A DNA stretch of 64,000 bases from Sweltsa coloradensis. Taxonomy: Eukaryota > Arthropoda > Insecta > Plecoptera > Chloroperlidae. The notes below the pieces were generated by a model. The model searched no databases. It was not told where the DNA came from and was given only the letters and a program-made list of their open reading frames with translations. Both the position numbers and the translations under genes were made by a program. Within the stretch, counting starts at the first letter, position 1; each line of letters starts with the position of its first letter. This document shows, one piece after another, positions 21,767-34,024 of the stretch. The DNA lies in assembly GCA_024449915.1 (NCBI GenBank), contig JAMZAV010000917.1, positions 62,001 to 126,000 of the forward strand. Reading direction: 5' to 3'.

Positions 21767-23025
21767 TAGGCCTAGGCCCTAGTTAAACCCAATGTAGACC
21801 TCTAGGCTAAGGGCCAGGTGTGGACTAAACCCATTGCTTTCCCTAGACCTACAAGGATATCTCTGTGTGGCTGAATATCATTGGATCATGGACTAAACCT
21901 AGCTTGTAATTAGGTTCACTATCGTTCATATTTTTAACAATTCATTGTCCAAAACCATTTATTAGGCTACATACCTGTAATGTTTGCTGTCAAACACAAA
22001 TCTGTGATGTGTTGACAAACACGTTGTTGTTTATTTCGCGACATCCATCTTGGATCTAGGGAAAATTGGTTTGGTTGCAGGTGCGCCAACGTGAGTTTAG
22101 AGCTAGGCGGTTCCGCGCTAAATTTGAATTTTAGCTTGGGTGAGAGTCCACTGATTGTACCGTTGAGTGACTAATAATATATAGATTGTACTATATTTTC
22201 AGTGTATATATAGCAATTAATTACAATTATTTGGAATAAATAAAACATGCAGACTAAAGTAGACATTCTAGATATTTTAATAGAGAGTCATATTAATACT
22301 GAAGGGCTTACTTCATGTAGGCCTACCTTCCCTACCAGAATGCCTAACTAATAATTTTTAGAGGCAAGATGTCAATCTCATAAAAAGGGGTTCCTCATAT
22401 TATTAAATCTTGTCCTGCTCCAAGAGAAGATAATGAGACTCGTTGGTCAGTGAGTGATGGAAATGAAGGTCCATGGTCCCATGACCTTGTTTCAAACCAG
22501 ACAGACCAGGGTCCCACCTTATCCATCAACATAATATTCATAGAGAAATAACCGGATAATATTATCAACATTGTGTGTGTCTTGTCAACAATGCTGGCGA
22601 CATCTGAAGGTGATTTGTGGCAATCCAGAACCAGAGGATTTTATTTAAAAATAATCGCTAATTTCATCAGTGATTTGCCATTAAAAAATGTTTCAGTGTA
22701 GAAAATAGATAATTTTAAAAACTTAAATTATATCCTAAAACTAAATCATTGTTTTCTGAATGCACTATTCTTCACCAATCACCACCACTTTAGCAAAGAT
22801 GGTCAATGCATTGTATGAAGTCCTTCCTTTGAGAGGACATACAACTATTAGTTACCGGCCTGGCAATGCAGCGAACTCGTTGTGGGGGTGGGTTTGTGTC
22901 AGTTGGAAGCAGGTAGTTTGACTTCGGACAGCGGACAATTTGGTCTTTGGCGTTGACCTCGACGGAACTTATGTGTGCGTGATTTTTGTACGTGTATGAA
23001 GTATTGTAACAATTGTGTTATTCCT
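21767..23025. other. Non-genic stretch
   Basis: AT-rich sequence without a supported frame. TAGGCCTA palindromes, dense to the left, become rare from here on. Confidence 0.4.
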
Positions 23026-23124
23026 GTGTCACTTCTACCCTTCGCATCCACGTACTTATGCGAAGTGGCATTCTCAACATTGACGGTGGTAAAGACGAAA
23101 CAGAACACAGAAACCGATAGGACC
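23026..23124 (+). pseudogene. Remnant of a ZBED/hAT-type transposase C-terminus
   Basis: One frame reads VSLLPFASTYLCEVAFSTLT and then VVKTKQNTE. This closely resembles the hAT dimerisation region of ZBED5/FAM200-like proteins, where (F/L)P.(S/T)TYLCE..FS.L...KTK is conserved. Only about 33 codons are recognisable, with no upstream part, so it is a fossil. The region forms the dimer interface in intact transposases. Confidence 0.65.
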
Positions 23125-23443
23125 CAGAAAGAAACATAATAATGGCCGTAAGCATGTTGGAACCCTGAATTTCCCTACTGATGTCGAGAAAACTGGCTCA
23201 ACGTTCACATTTGGTAAAAATCAATGCAAACTATTAATAGTAACATTTCTAGTATGACAATGTGTCATTTGTATATGTACCGGTACGTATGCATGTTCTT
23301 TATTTTGAATTAATGAAAGACTAATATAAATAAAACACAATGTACTGGTACAGAAACATTGAACAAATTTCAACATTTGCCTTCCTGTTCTAAATATGAA
23401 TGAAATACGTTTGATTGATCATAGTCAAAGCCTCATATATCAT

Positions 23444-24165
23444 TGGATGAGCGAAGCGAAGACTTCAATTTGACTTTGTGTTTTTTTGTTTGTTTTTACT
23501 TACGTTACCCCAAGAAAAATAGCTAGGGTGTTTTGTTTTTGTTAGTTTTTTGGTCTGTTTGTTCGCTCTCTACCGGGCTAACTGAAAACTGGAACTGAAA
23601 ATTGGAGTGGACCTTCGAAATCTCTGAACTTAGAGCTGTATTGTTTTTGGGTACAATCGAAGAAATATTTCTCATAAAATATCGTACTTTTTTTTTTTAT
23701 TATTATTTTTAGTGTGATATTTTCGTGATATTTGGCAAACGGCTACTCCGATATTGATGAAACTTTATAGGAACGTTTAAAATCACTGAAATGTTATGAT
23801 TTAAGAGACATTTGAAAAAAATATTTCTCATAGAAATCGTACTTTTACGATATTTTCTCCGCTTTTTAATACGATATTTTCGTGATATTTAGGCTGATTT
23901 TGACCAAAGGGGTGGGGCCACAACGTTCATATTTTACATTGACATAAAGATTTTGATGATGTAGTGCCTCTTGAAAGAAAAAGTTGGTCAAAATTCATAG
24001 AAATAAAGGTTTTAATATAAGCCTTTTACAGGTGTATAATGAACAAGTAATATCAAGTAACTAGTATAGAAAAAGTTCGGAGATTCCACATAAAAATGAA
24101 ATCATTGGACATAAATATTCCACAAAAAGGTCATCCATCAACGCTTCTGGAAAAAACGTTCACAA
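23444..24165 (+). repeat. Dispersed repeat family X, copy 1
   Basis: Begins TTGGATGAGCGAAGCGAAGA and ends near TCATCCATCAACG. Shared internal words with 60459-61035 include CTTCGAAATCTCTGAACTTAG and GGGTACAATCGAAGAAATAT. A third, partial copy lies inverted at 38868-39145. GGATGAG near the start and CTCATCC near the end may be short inverted ends. No coding frame. Confidence 0.6.
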
Positions 24166-27100
24166 AGCGGCCTAGTAATAAAGAAATATATGGAGGGGTA
24201 CGTGATAATTTGCGATGCCTTTTAGGGGTACTAGGCTGAAAAAGGTTGAGAACCACTGATCTACCTGATTGTTACAGGTTCAAATTGACAGTCTGATTAA
24301 AATATTATGTATTTATCTATGGCAACATCACTAAATCTATCTACCTTCCATGTCCAAGGAGATGATCACATGGGATATGGGATGTAGACACAGTGGAGAG
24401 TTTGGTACACGTGGAGATTTATAGACGGAGAATTAAGCCATTGAAACACATGTATTCAATTCTCTCTCACCGTTCTCCGGGCAGAAATGTCCACGTGTAT
24501 AAAACGCTTGAAAGGAACATGACGTGTTGTTTTTAATTTATTTTTTATGGTTTGTACAATACATTAACATATAGAATAATATTGAATATCGTAATAGCAA
24601 TAGATCCAAACTGGACAATACAAGTAATAAAAAATATCTAAACACACCTTAAAAACTAAATATTTTCTGTATAACCTTGGTTTGATGAGAAATAGAAAAC
24701 ATGCTAACATCTTAAAACTCTAGGTTTTATAGCTGTTTAAAAAATGCCGGAACGAATCTCTTCTCACGTTCCGACATTAATAGGTTTACGCAACACATCA
24801 AGCCTACATGATTACAATGAATGTAGATTTGTACGACTTTGTGTAAATTTGCACAAAACACACAGAGAATGGTTTAAAATATCTATACAACTATTTACAA
24901 AGGGTGGCGTGGTCCCATAAACTCGATCGTCTCCTTATCTCGAGCCTACGTCGGAAACAAAAGTTTCTAACGCTGCCGGTTTGAAAATATTATCGTTTCC
25001 CCAAAGAAATTTGTAAGAGATTTTGAAAAAATTCTACAAAATAAATAAGCAAAGAAGCAAGTTGCGTTGATTGCAGATTCTTCAGGTCTTGGTCAAATTC
25101 CCCTTTCAAATTACTTCTTCACTATGTGAAAGATAGAAGATTGAATTTGATTTTAATCAACTTTAAAAACAAACAAATCTATCAATACTGTTTACCTATT
25201 GCCCTTTCAATGCATCTCAACCTATAAAACGGTAGCACTATTTAATTTAAATAGGTCTACTGAATGTACAAAACAGTGATATACCTTCTAAATTTTGAAC
25301 ATACAAAAGGTAATAGATGATTTTATAGATTCTGAACGTACAAAAAGGTAACAATGATTCCTTTTTACAAATTCCGAATTTACAAAACGGTTATATTAGT
25401 TCTCTTTTATACTATGATACTGATTGAGTGTTCGGCAATTGTTACGTCTAAAACACTTAGCGACTTGAGATTGCTATGGCCTACCAGTATATTAAGACAA
25501 TAACAAATATTAATTATTATAATAATAATATCACTTTGCAGCATAATTTATTTCTGTAATGTATGTAGTTGATTATAGACATGCATACACATTCGCACAA
25601 GAGCTACTTAACTGTTTAAATATGTACGTTGAGTTGTAAATATACCTATAGTTAGCTCCCTTGTAAAAGATTATGTACAAAAGATGATTTCAACGTTTCC
25701 TGGATTATCTATCTACAATTAAGCGTCTAACGTTGTACGCAATATGAATACAACTTAAAATTGAAATTTTGTAATTTTACTAGGCCTATTAGTATGTTTG
25801 TTTGTTTTTATTTGCATCCAACAGACCCAATAGAATTTGTGATGTAAAGACTTTAGAAACTTATGATGACTATTATTATTACTCGTTAGGCCTAACGGTT
25901 GAAGCGCCCTTAAACCAAATGAACTAAACTTTTCTTGCATCTTCTCTTGTATTTTCTAATTAATTTTAAACAATCAAATTATAAATAATTTTTTTACAGT
26001 GTAATATTGTACTGACACGAGCATTAATAAAAAGCTATTAGAGCACAGTTTGACAGTAAACGTGTACACACCCATAGCCCCATAAATAATTTTAAAAGCA
26101 CAATTCTGTCAACTTAGTTACTTCTCAATCTCATTATTTAGTTTTTACTTTGTTAACCATTATTAATTCTACTACATACCTGCATGTTTATTTATAATTT
26201 GATGCATTTAAGAATTAATTAATTCATGAATCAGCAATATGGATTTCAATTTTCAAGCAAGTCTTTCCAGTGCAAATAATTCAGCTTTAAAAAGAACCAG
26301 CCCTCACACACACATAGTTTTTTATTTAGCATTCCGTACATCAATAATACTCGGTAGATACCTTACTAACCTGAAAAGCAATCCAATTCTATTTACATGT
26401 ACAGTATAGGCCTAGTAGGTAGTAGTGCTAATGTGTCTTCCTGGTTGTGTTTATTTGAAAAGGATTTTATTTGCATGCTCAATCTAGATTATTTTAGTCC
26501 TGCCATACCCCGCTACATTTCCAATGCATAATCTCATGACTCAAATTAACATTGACAGTGATTTTTAATATCAACTACTCCACAGTTTCGTAAATAAATA
26601 AATAGAGAAACAAACTTCAAAAGTGTTGACCCGTTATGAATAGTTTTATTTTATTTGCTTTCACTTTCAGTATAACCAATGAAATGGACCCATATTTGTA
26701 ATCAAAAACATTCTTAGTTGAACATTAAAATAGTTCTCTTATAGTCTGCATTTTTAAGCACTTTTGAATGTGGTAACTAAAATACTGTCATGAATGTAGG
26801 TAATATTAAAATCTTGATTCTATTTTCTTGATTCACAATTAATCTACACTGGAAATGACGTAGCGCTAATTTGTACTGTCAACTTTTCGTTGTAAAAAAC
26901 AGCAATATATATATTTCATGATATTGTAGAGAAAAGTTCCTACATGAAATCATTACCACACTATTGAATTTGTAATAATGTTTGAAAACCTAATTACAAA
27001 GGTAAAAATCACCAATAGTTAGCTGGACTGTTTATTCATATCTCAATATAAAATATTACTAATTTACTTGAATATATTTTAGTTTAGTTATTCTGATTGT

Positions 27101-28592
27101 TTTTACTACAGCTGTGGTGACCACCATGCTACCAAAGTTGACGGTAAATGCATTACGCAGTTAGTAAACCGTTTCGGCGCGCACTTAACGACGGTATTAA
27201 CCTCTGCAGATAATTATCATACACATGGTTTACATGGTCAGACGTCCAACGATTCGATGGTCTGATATCAGCACAGCTACAAACATTCATTGACAATAAT
27301 GAAACTAGTCTTCGTACCAGATTTAGCAACACGAGCTTCTACTTCGCTACACTACACATCCAGGCAAGCTAGCTAAGATTACGCCGAGTTTCCTCACCGT
27401 ATTCCTACTTGGTGACATTTTTAAATCTCAACAGATTGTATTAGTATTACTAATCATTTGTGAGCAATTTGATTTTGAACATATATATACATAATATATA
27501 TTCTTGGCATATTTTCATATTTGAACACAATTGTTTTGGTTGTGTACCTATTAAATTTGTGTTTGTTTCTGAATCTTTGTTCAAAGCTTATCTGTTTTTT
27601 AACAACACATATATTATTATGACAGTTTTATTTTCTGATTGAACGTCTTATTTTGGCCAGTAAAAACCTAACGCAAGGACGTGGGTGAAAATCTCGTAGC
27701 TTCATAGTGCGTAAAACCAGTTACTCTCAATAAATACTGAAGAAAGCTAAATAGATAGACATGCTCCACACTGCTAGACTAACTTTCCTCAACAACGGAA
27801 TAAAATGAAACATCCACCATTATGAGAAATACATTAGGTAAGTTTGTTAATAATCTTGCTAGTATATCCAGAGTCCGACACTTGTGGGTTAAATACTCGC
27901 TAAAAATTACAAATTTTCTGGAGAATTTTCTGTAAAATTGGACAAAAAATAAGATTCGTATTATAGAAACTCGATATTCACGTTTTTGCCACAAATTTGT
28001 GTAAAATTACATTTGCCAGTAAGCAAAGTAAGTTTCCACCTTTGAGAAAATATGCATTACGATATTTTGTTTTATCCCCATCACAAATGCCGATCTCTCT
28101 ATATACAAAACAAAGCTTATTTTAGCAGTGAGGTGCAAGTGTTATAAAATACATTTTGCCATGCAGGATATGTGTACAGGGTAGATTATGTCCAACCAGT
28201 GCAACCTTAATACCTTAGTTATTGTTCAGGAGTACAACACTCGGGAGGTTCTTCGTTTATAAAGGAAGCACCTTTAGTTAATATTTTTACCGAGATGCAT
28301 TTTTAATGTTTTGTTATTCTGTAATGAAGAAGCTAGGCGATGACAACCACCTTCTTTCGCAGATTTTTACTGACAAACTTAAAGTAAATGCTGGTATTAA
28401 ATGCAAAGAAGAGTTCGCAGGAACTTGAATTTAGATCGAGAGTCGTCAAGAAAGTTGTCGTATTCGCCGACGTTTGTTTCCAGACAATCTCGTTCCAAAC
28501 TCAAGACTCGCACATGTTACATACTGTACTTTACATAGGTGAATAAGAATAATCACGCATTAAATTAAACAAACGGGTTTTGGTGCCGGGAA
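24166..28592. other. AT-rich region downstream of cytochrome b561
   Basis: No splice-bounded coding sequence is seen on either strand. Many minus-strand AATAAA-like words occur, so part could be 3' untranslated sequence of the transcript ending in the exon at 28593-28743. I see no way to fix its end. Confidence 0.35.
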
Positions 28593-28743
28593 TTATAGCC
28601 GTTCAGTGACGAAGGTCTTAATCTCGCCGCTCCGAGCGTTTTCCCTCCGCACAGCGTAGGATAGGAGAATACCCAAAGCAACCAACACCATTGCGAGCGC
28701 ATTCACCACAATCGCCTCCTCGGGCAAGTTCACATAGTCCTCG
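28593..28743 (-). CDS. Cytochrome b561, alternative terminal exon b (TM6)
   Basis: Acceptor TTTCTCTTTGCAG then C GAG GAC, in the same phase as the other terminal exon, so codon GG|C is completed either way. It encodes EDYVNLPEEAIVVNALAMVL, continues through TM6 (VALGILLSYAV) and ends in a tail containing RSGEIKTFVTERL before TAA (28593-28595). It is a diverged duplicate of exon a: PEEAIVVNALAMVLVA aligns with GEEALVMNGLGMVLVA. Both frames are intact, and synonymous divergence with a conserved membrane core suggests both are used. It would replace exon a, not follow it, because each has its own stop. Confidence 0.9.
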
Positions 28744-30271
28744 CTGCAAAGAGAAACACCGCGTGCGGTTAGACCATTAATTGATTAGCAAACAGTCGGA
28801 TGCAATGGTTATTACGACATTGTTTTCATTGGGTCATTATGGCTCTCACAATTCATCAATTCATACATCAAGCGCAGACAAAAATAAATAAAATATTAAT
28901 TTGTATTTTAGAATCTAGTCTACATAACTGATTTTCAGTGGGGTACATTAAATTTTTAAGGCAGACGACCAAGTCAACCCTGTAGGCAAAGATACTGTTA
29001 AATCTTTCTTGTGCACATATTCCTTCTAGAACTCATTTCTCTTTAGTGGAGGTGCCAAATATATAGTAATTCACACCCCTCTTATCTCCAGAGCCACCAA
29101 CAACATTTAGTATCATTCATGTTGAAGGTTGAGTGTCAAACCGTGAGTTGTGACACAGGGACAGAAAATTATACATTAGATCTGCACTATTTTTTTAACT
29201 GACAAAAGTTGAGAGCCGTAATGACACACATTTCAGAATGCTGCCGGTATTATTTAGAAAATAAAACATTAGTATGTCAAAGGTTATTTTGTAAAATCAG
29301 GCTGAAAACAGTGCAATGAACAAGCGATCGCAGTGCAACTAGAATCACCACATGTAAGATATTTAATTAGTAGTGTCATCAGTGATGACATGGTTACTGT
29401 ACAAGCAAGTTGAAGTCGGTCGAGAAGGAAGGAAGGGAAAAAAAACAACGTCGATAAGTAGCAAGTACACCGTAGTAGTACGTAGAACAAGTACATAGCT
29501 CTCCTTAGAAACCAAGGCACCACAAACGTTGCTAGAAATACGCACCCATACTCATACACACCTTGGCAAAAATAGCTTGCCAATATCATTAATTATCAAC
29601 TAAAAAATGTCAAGTTTAGCTGTAGAATTAATGTAATATCATACAAAAATTCTGAAAAAAATTGTTGTAGCAGTTGGCAACAATTTCTGGCACAACAAAT
29701 ACATGGTAAGGTTATTCCAATGTACGTACTATATACTGGTAGGTGTTTTCTACAAGTGTATGTGTAATAATACTTAACAAATGCAAAAAAATATAGATAA
29801 TAAATCTTTTGAAAAATTCAGTTCTTTAAACTGCAACGTTAAAACCAATGAATGCACAGAAACCTTTACCTGCCGTCTTGTAACTGTTAAGTCATGCCGC
29901 TGTTGAACTATGTAAATACTTGTGTATAAAGTAGTTTGATAATAGGTGAGAAGTGAGAGGTAATTATGCCCCCTCGTGCACAAAGATTTACCGCCGCAAA
30001 GTTGCGTCTCGTAAAAAATGGCGGATTTGGGCAAATCCATATGTTAAATCATGGGGTTATAGAAACTGTTTGCACAAAGATAGTTGCATTAGCAGACTTG
30101 CGTCTGCAAGTTGCTGGATGGCCGGTAAAGTTGCGGCTCCTACAGACGTGCCGCAAATGTCGACCCCCACTTTTTTTTGTATCAGAAAATAAATATTTGA
30201 AATTGTACCAACATAATAGTGAGGCAGGCAAGAAACGTGAAATATTGAGTAAAATTTTTAAAAAGTTCTAA

Positions 30272-30336
30272 AAAAGTAGGATTTGAATCTGCTACCTTTA
30301 GTATGGAAATGCATCTCAGTAACCATTACTCCAAAG
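30272..30336 (-). mobile_element. tRNA-derived SINE fragment
   Basis: On the minus strand, AGTAATGGTTACTGAGATG looks like a decayed A-box region and CAGATTCAAATCC is a B box at tRNA-like distance. The stems are not kept. Confidence 0.4.
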
Positions 30337-30989
30337 TGATCAATAAATATTATGAATTTTGACCACTACATAATGTACTAAAGGTTACCAGTAACATATT
30401 TAATACAAGTTTGCTATTTTCTTTCTAGAAATCTCATTTTGTGCTAGAATAATTTATTCGTGTCATTTGGGTCTGATTTTTACTTGCATTTAGTTTCCAA
30501 TGATCTCCAGCATTATTGCCGGAGACAATTCGGCCATCTTTGTGCATGACGGGGATAATCTGCATATGCCTACTGGTGGCAAGGCACAATGTGTTGCTTA
30601 TGGGGCCTCACTCTAATCTTGCTTCCAGCAATGTGTAGGACCTTTGTTGTCAAAATGTACCTTACATATTATAAATCAAAGAATAATAATAGTAAATGTA
30701 ATTTCTAATGAAATGTAGGAATTTATTTGTGATTTTGAGTATTATATATTAGAAAAATGAGATAATTATTCACACAGTAAAAGCTTCCATGGTAAGATTG
30801 AAACAATCATTCCAAGATAAAAATCAAATCATGCATAGCACAAAATCGATAACAAATCCAAACGAGTCACACATTTTGAATTTGAACACAGGCTCTTACC
30901 TAATCAAAATTAAAAACTAACAGGAAATATTACTACTATTAGGGTAGAACTGTTGTTTGCAGTCCAACAAAACTGAATGTTTCAAAAGA

Positions 30990-30995
30990 TTTATT
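30990..30995 (-). terminator. Poly(A) signal for terminal exon a
   Basis: AATAAA on the minus strand, 30 bases downstream of the exon-a stop codon, with a second overlapping AATAAA-like word. The close spacing implies a very short 3' untranslated region for this isoform. Confidence 0.5.
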
Positions 30996-31024
30996 TTAAT
31001 AAAAAAAGTAGGATTGTTGTGTGT

Positions 31025-31175
31025 TTATTCGCCATGTACGGTGACTAGCATGTGGCCGCGGAAGCGGAAGTCTTTCCTCATCGCGATGTAGCCTACGACG
31101 ATCGCGCTCGCTACAAGTACCATCCCGAGTCCGTTCATCACCAGGGCCTCCTCGCCGAGCTGCGAGTATTCCTTG
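31025..31175 (-). CDS. Cytochrome b561, alternative terminal exon a (TM6)
   Basis: Acceptor GATGTTTTCAG then C AAG GAA. It encodes KEYSQLGEEALVMNGLGMVL, TM6 (VASAIVVGYIAM) and a tail with RKDFRFRGHMLVTVHGE before TAA (31025-31027). In known b561 proteins this position holds TM6 and the cytosolic C-terminus, matching the (E)KYS...EGVLANVLG region of vertebrate CYB561. It is 502 bases from the last shared exon, so it should be the default choice. Exon b lies 2.3 kb further on. Confidence 0.92.
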
Positions 31176-31677
31176 CTGAAAACATCAGGAGAACCAAATG
31201 AAGGAGACGTCGGACAGAGAGAGGGGGGAGAGATTGGTCCGGTTCGCAGATTGGGGGGAGAGAGAGAGTTGATCAACCGGACAAAGGACAAACAAAGGAC
31301 ATATTGCCTATTGGATCAAATGGAAGTGACATTCAAGAGATGTGGATCAGAGTATATTATAGGATTGATATGATTAATTTGAAGTACATATAAGGATATG
31401 AATTTTTAGAGATGTGCATTGTTGAACTTGGTTTTGGCACAGATTCCTAAGAATTGGTGTAGGTGCCGGGTCATTAAATGGGAGTGTGAGGACGAAAACA
31501 TTATTATGAATTTTTGGCAAAACTATGAAAAAAAAATTGAGCCACCCTTAAGGCTTTTTTGTTTTTACCCAAAAATTCAAAAAATAAAATTTTGATATAT
31601 GAATATTATCAAAATTTTTGTATTCTATCGATATATGAATGATGTGTGATTGATAGGCCGTCCCTAGTTAGACTCAC

Positions 31678-31847
31678 CCAATCTTGTAGATGGCGTCTTG
31701 CGTCAGGCCAGTGAGACAGGTGGCGATGGCAAGCATGAATGTTGTGATGCCGAACGAGGCGTGGATCGGAACCAGAGACGCGCGGAATGCAGCCGTCGCG
31801 GAGTCGCAACAGAGCAGGATCAGAAAACTGAAGAAGCCGACAACGAA
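31678..31847 (-). CDS. Cytochrome b561, shared exon 4 (end of TM4, TM5)
   Basis: Acceptor CTGTTCCAG, donor GG|GTGAGT. It encodes FVVGFFSFLILLCCDSATAA, then ASLVPIHASFGITTFMLAIA, ending LTQDAIYKIG. The histidine in VPIHASFG sits where b561 proteins have a TM5 heme ligand. The exon completes TM4 and holds TM5. Its donor leaves two bases of a glycine codon that both terminal exons complete with C. Confidence 0.93.
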
Positions 31848-32111
31848 CTGGAACAGATAAAACATAACGTTATAACTTAGGTTGTAATGAGTACTGTGAG
31901 TGGAAGAATCATTTTTTTTTTGATATTCAATTTTCATTAAAACAAAAATATGGTTCAATAAAACTGACCATCTAATGTTTTTCCATATACAATTAATTGT
32001 TCATTGAAATTTTAATTTAAAAATATTATTATAATATTATTAATATTATTATTATTTAAAAATACAATTTTGGACTAAACTGTTACTAAATACTTTATAT
32101 AGTCCATACCA

Positions 32112-33183
32112 GGGACCTTTTTCTATAACTTCTACTGAATTGGATTCGTAGGTGATCGCACGAATCAAACTCGAAAGCGATGTGTCACAAGTCTGTTTAC
32201 CATGATATATACACCAGGGGCGGCTCGTGAGTTATTATTGTGGGGGTGCACATATTTTTGAAGTCTTATTCTGCGGGAACAAAGGGGTCTGGGGCGCAGC
32301 CCCAGCCGCCGGAGGCGAAAATTTTTCCAGATACTAATGGTCTGAAGTACCCAGAAAACGACTCTAAGAGTATATTTTTTGAATTTATTGGTCAGGAAAA
32401 ACTCCCCTATGTGTAACTGTTACCTTATGGAAAACCATCCAAAAATTAATTATTATATGGTTGATTAAAATATTACATACCCGAATAATGTCCCTTCATA
32501 TCCTCCGACACGCGCCTCAAACATCACATCGTATATTTATTTTAAAATGAAGTCCATTCTTCGATTTTTTAGTTTCGAAAAACGGTCAATTACTAGTTCA
32601 TTGAAATCGCCCATTTCGAGAACCAAGTCCAATTTAAACACTGTTTGCTCACTTCACCCAAACTAACCTTGCACTTCACCAACCCTGTCGCGAACAACTT
32701 TCACTAGCTACTGAGCGGGTTGTGGGGGTGAATGAATGCTGCGCCTGCGAGGGCATTGAATGAAATAACTGGTTTTGACCCAGTCGCTTGCGCGATCGGG
32801 CAAGCTTTTTCAGACGTGATTTCTAAAGATGGCCCGGGGCTCGTTCTGCCATGCCGACCGTAGAAAACGATGACAAAAATGAACTCACATTCGGAGAGCA
32901 CCCTCCGGTGGCAGCACTTACCTACTGAAGAATCACTCCTGCCGAATATGCCTTGCTTTGGGCCGGCCAAAATATCCATGCAAACAATCCAACGATTTAT
33001 TGGGAATATTACGAGATTTGCTTCGAACCTTAAATTTGGAATTTAGTTCGCGCAGATATTTGGGGGTGCGCGTGCACCTGTGCACCTATACACGAGCCGC
33101 CCCTGATATACACAGTGACTTATGAGTTTGATTCTTGCGATTCCCTATGAATCCAATCCAGAAGTTATAGAATCAGGGCCCTG
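32112..33183. mobile_element. Outer hAT-like element, split by an inner one
   Basis: Inverted sequence flanks the inner element. The left side has CAGGGACC, CTATAACTTCT, ATTGGATTC and AATCAAACTC; the right side has GAGTTTGATTCTTGCGATTC, GAATCCAATCC, AGAAGTTATAG and GGCCCTG. The ends CAGGG(A/C)CC suit hAT. The flanking 8 bases match only partly, so the element is old. Confidence 0.5.
32215..33105. mobile_element. Non-autonomous hAT element, 891 bp
   Basis: 15-bp inverted ends CAGGGGCGGCTCGTG are perfect. The target duplication ATATACAC is perfect (32207-32214 and 33106-33113). Subterminal GGGGGTGCAC also recurs inverted. CAGGG ends with an 8-bp duplication define hAT. No transposase frame is kept; the 91-residue frame at 32704-32979 shows no hAT motif. 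The motif TCTGGGGCGCAGCCCCAGCC lies about 71 bases inside the left end. Confidence 0.8.
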
Positions 33184-33394
33184 GACCAGTTGGCATTGCC
33201 AGGCATTATAAAAACCATTTTCAAGCATTAAACCTTATAGTGCCAACTCGGCTTGGTATGGACTGTAGAGATTTATTTTATTTATTGTCCTGCCTTTCAG
33301 TAGTAATGTTGGCAGAAAAGGGCAGAATGCCCCAACACAAGGTGTCTGGCAGCCTCTACACAAAACATTGTGAGAATAAACAAATTTTAAGAAA

Positions 33395-33600
33395 GGTGTG
33401 AAACGGGTCATTTCACCGCGTCGCGTGTTTACACTTAGTAATGTGCGAGTTCGACGTTTCGTCATCGTGAAGATGGAACCCACAGTGGTTCCGAAACGTC
33501 GAACTCACACACTAGTAAGTGTAAACACGCGACGCGGCGAAATGACCCGTTTCACACCTTTTTTAATATATTCGGGCCGCGAAAGTCTTAAATGTTTTAT
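33395..33600. mobile_element. Snap-back element 2 with 13-bp duplication
   Basis: Arms of 67 bp (33395-33461 and 33492-33558), beginning GGTGTGAAACGGGTCATTTC, fold on a 30-base loop. A 42-base tail follows on one side. The target duplication AAATTTTAAGAAA is perfect (33382-33394 and 33601-33613). The loop plus arm reads GTGAAGATGGAACC, then GGTTCCGAAAC, a hammerhead-like core with a strong stem II. Architecture, tail length and duplication length match element 1 although the sequences differ. Confidence 0.7.
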
Positions 33601-33908
33601 AAATTTTAAGAAAATATACAAATTATATTCACTCACCTCTTCATTTTTTAGCTACAAACAGCTACAAAAGTTTGAGTCTCATGTGTAGCTTTTCTGAGAC
33701 AATTTAAAAGACATTATTTGCTGAAATTAAAATTTTGAGACGATTTTAATTTAAAAATGCATATAAGGATAAAAAACATAACCCCTGCTCATCAGTAGCA
33801 CCAAGATAGTAGCCAGAAATTGTCAAGTACACACACACATTTCTAGAGTGAATGTTGTCAGCACTGGACTGTCCCCCATTAAAATAAATACAAACATGAA
33901 GATATTTT

Positions 33909-34024
33909 AGACAGAAATTAAAAGTGCATCCACCTGGGATTGAACCAGGGACCTCCACTGTCTGGGCAGATGCTCTAAACAACTGAGCTATAAAGACAAC
34001 AGATTCGATCCCCGGAGGAGGCAT
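33909..34024 (-). mobile_element. SINE family 2, copy 1
   Basis: On the minus strand: TATAGCTCAGTTG (A box), TGGTTCAATCCC (B box), then TTTAATTTCTGTCT as the 3' tail. A second partial B box (GGGGATCGAATC) lies upstream, so it may be a fused dimer. Confidence 0.6.

Larger units (their letters stand above)
28744..31024 (-). other. Sequence between the two alternative terminal exons
   Basis: Intron for the exon-b isoform. It also holds the poly(A) signal of exon a (plus-strand TTTATT, 30990-30995, 30 bases past its stop) and a tRNA-like repeat near 30272-30336. Small frames at 29284-30271 have no support. Confidence 0.6.
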
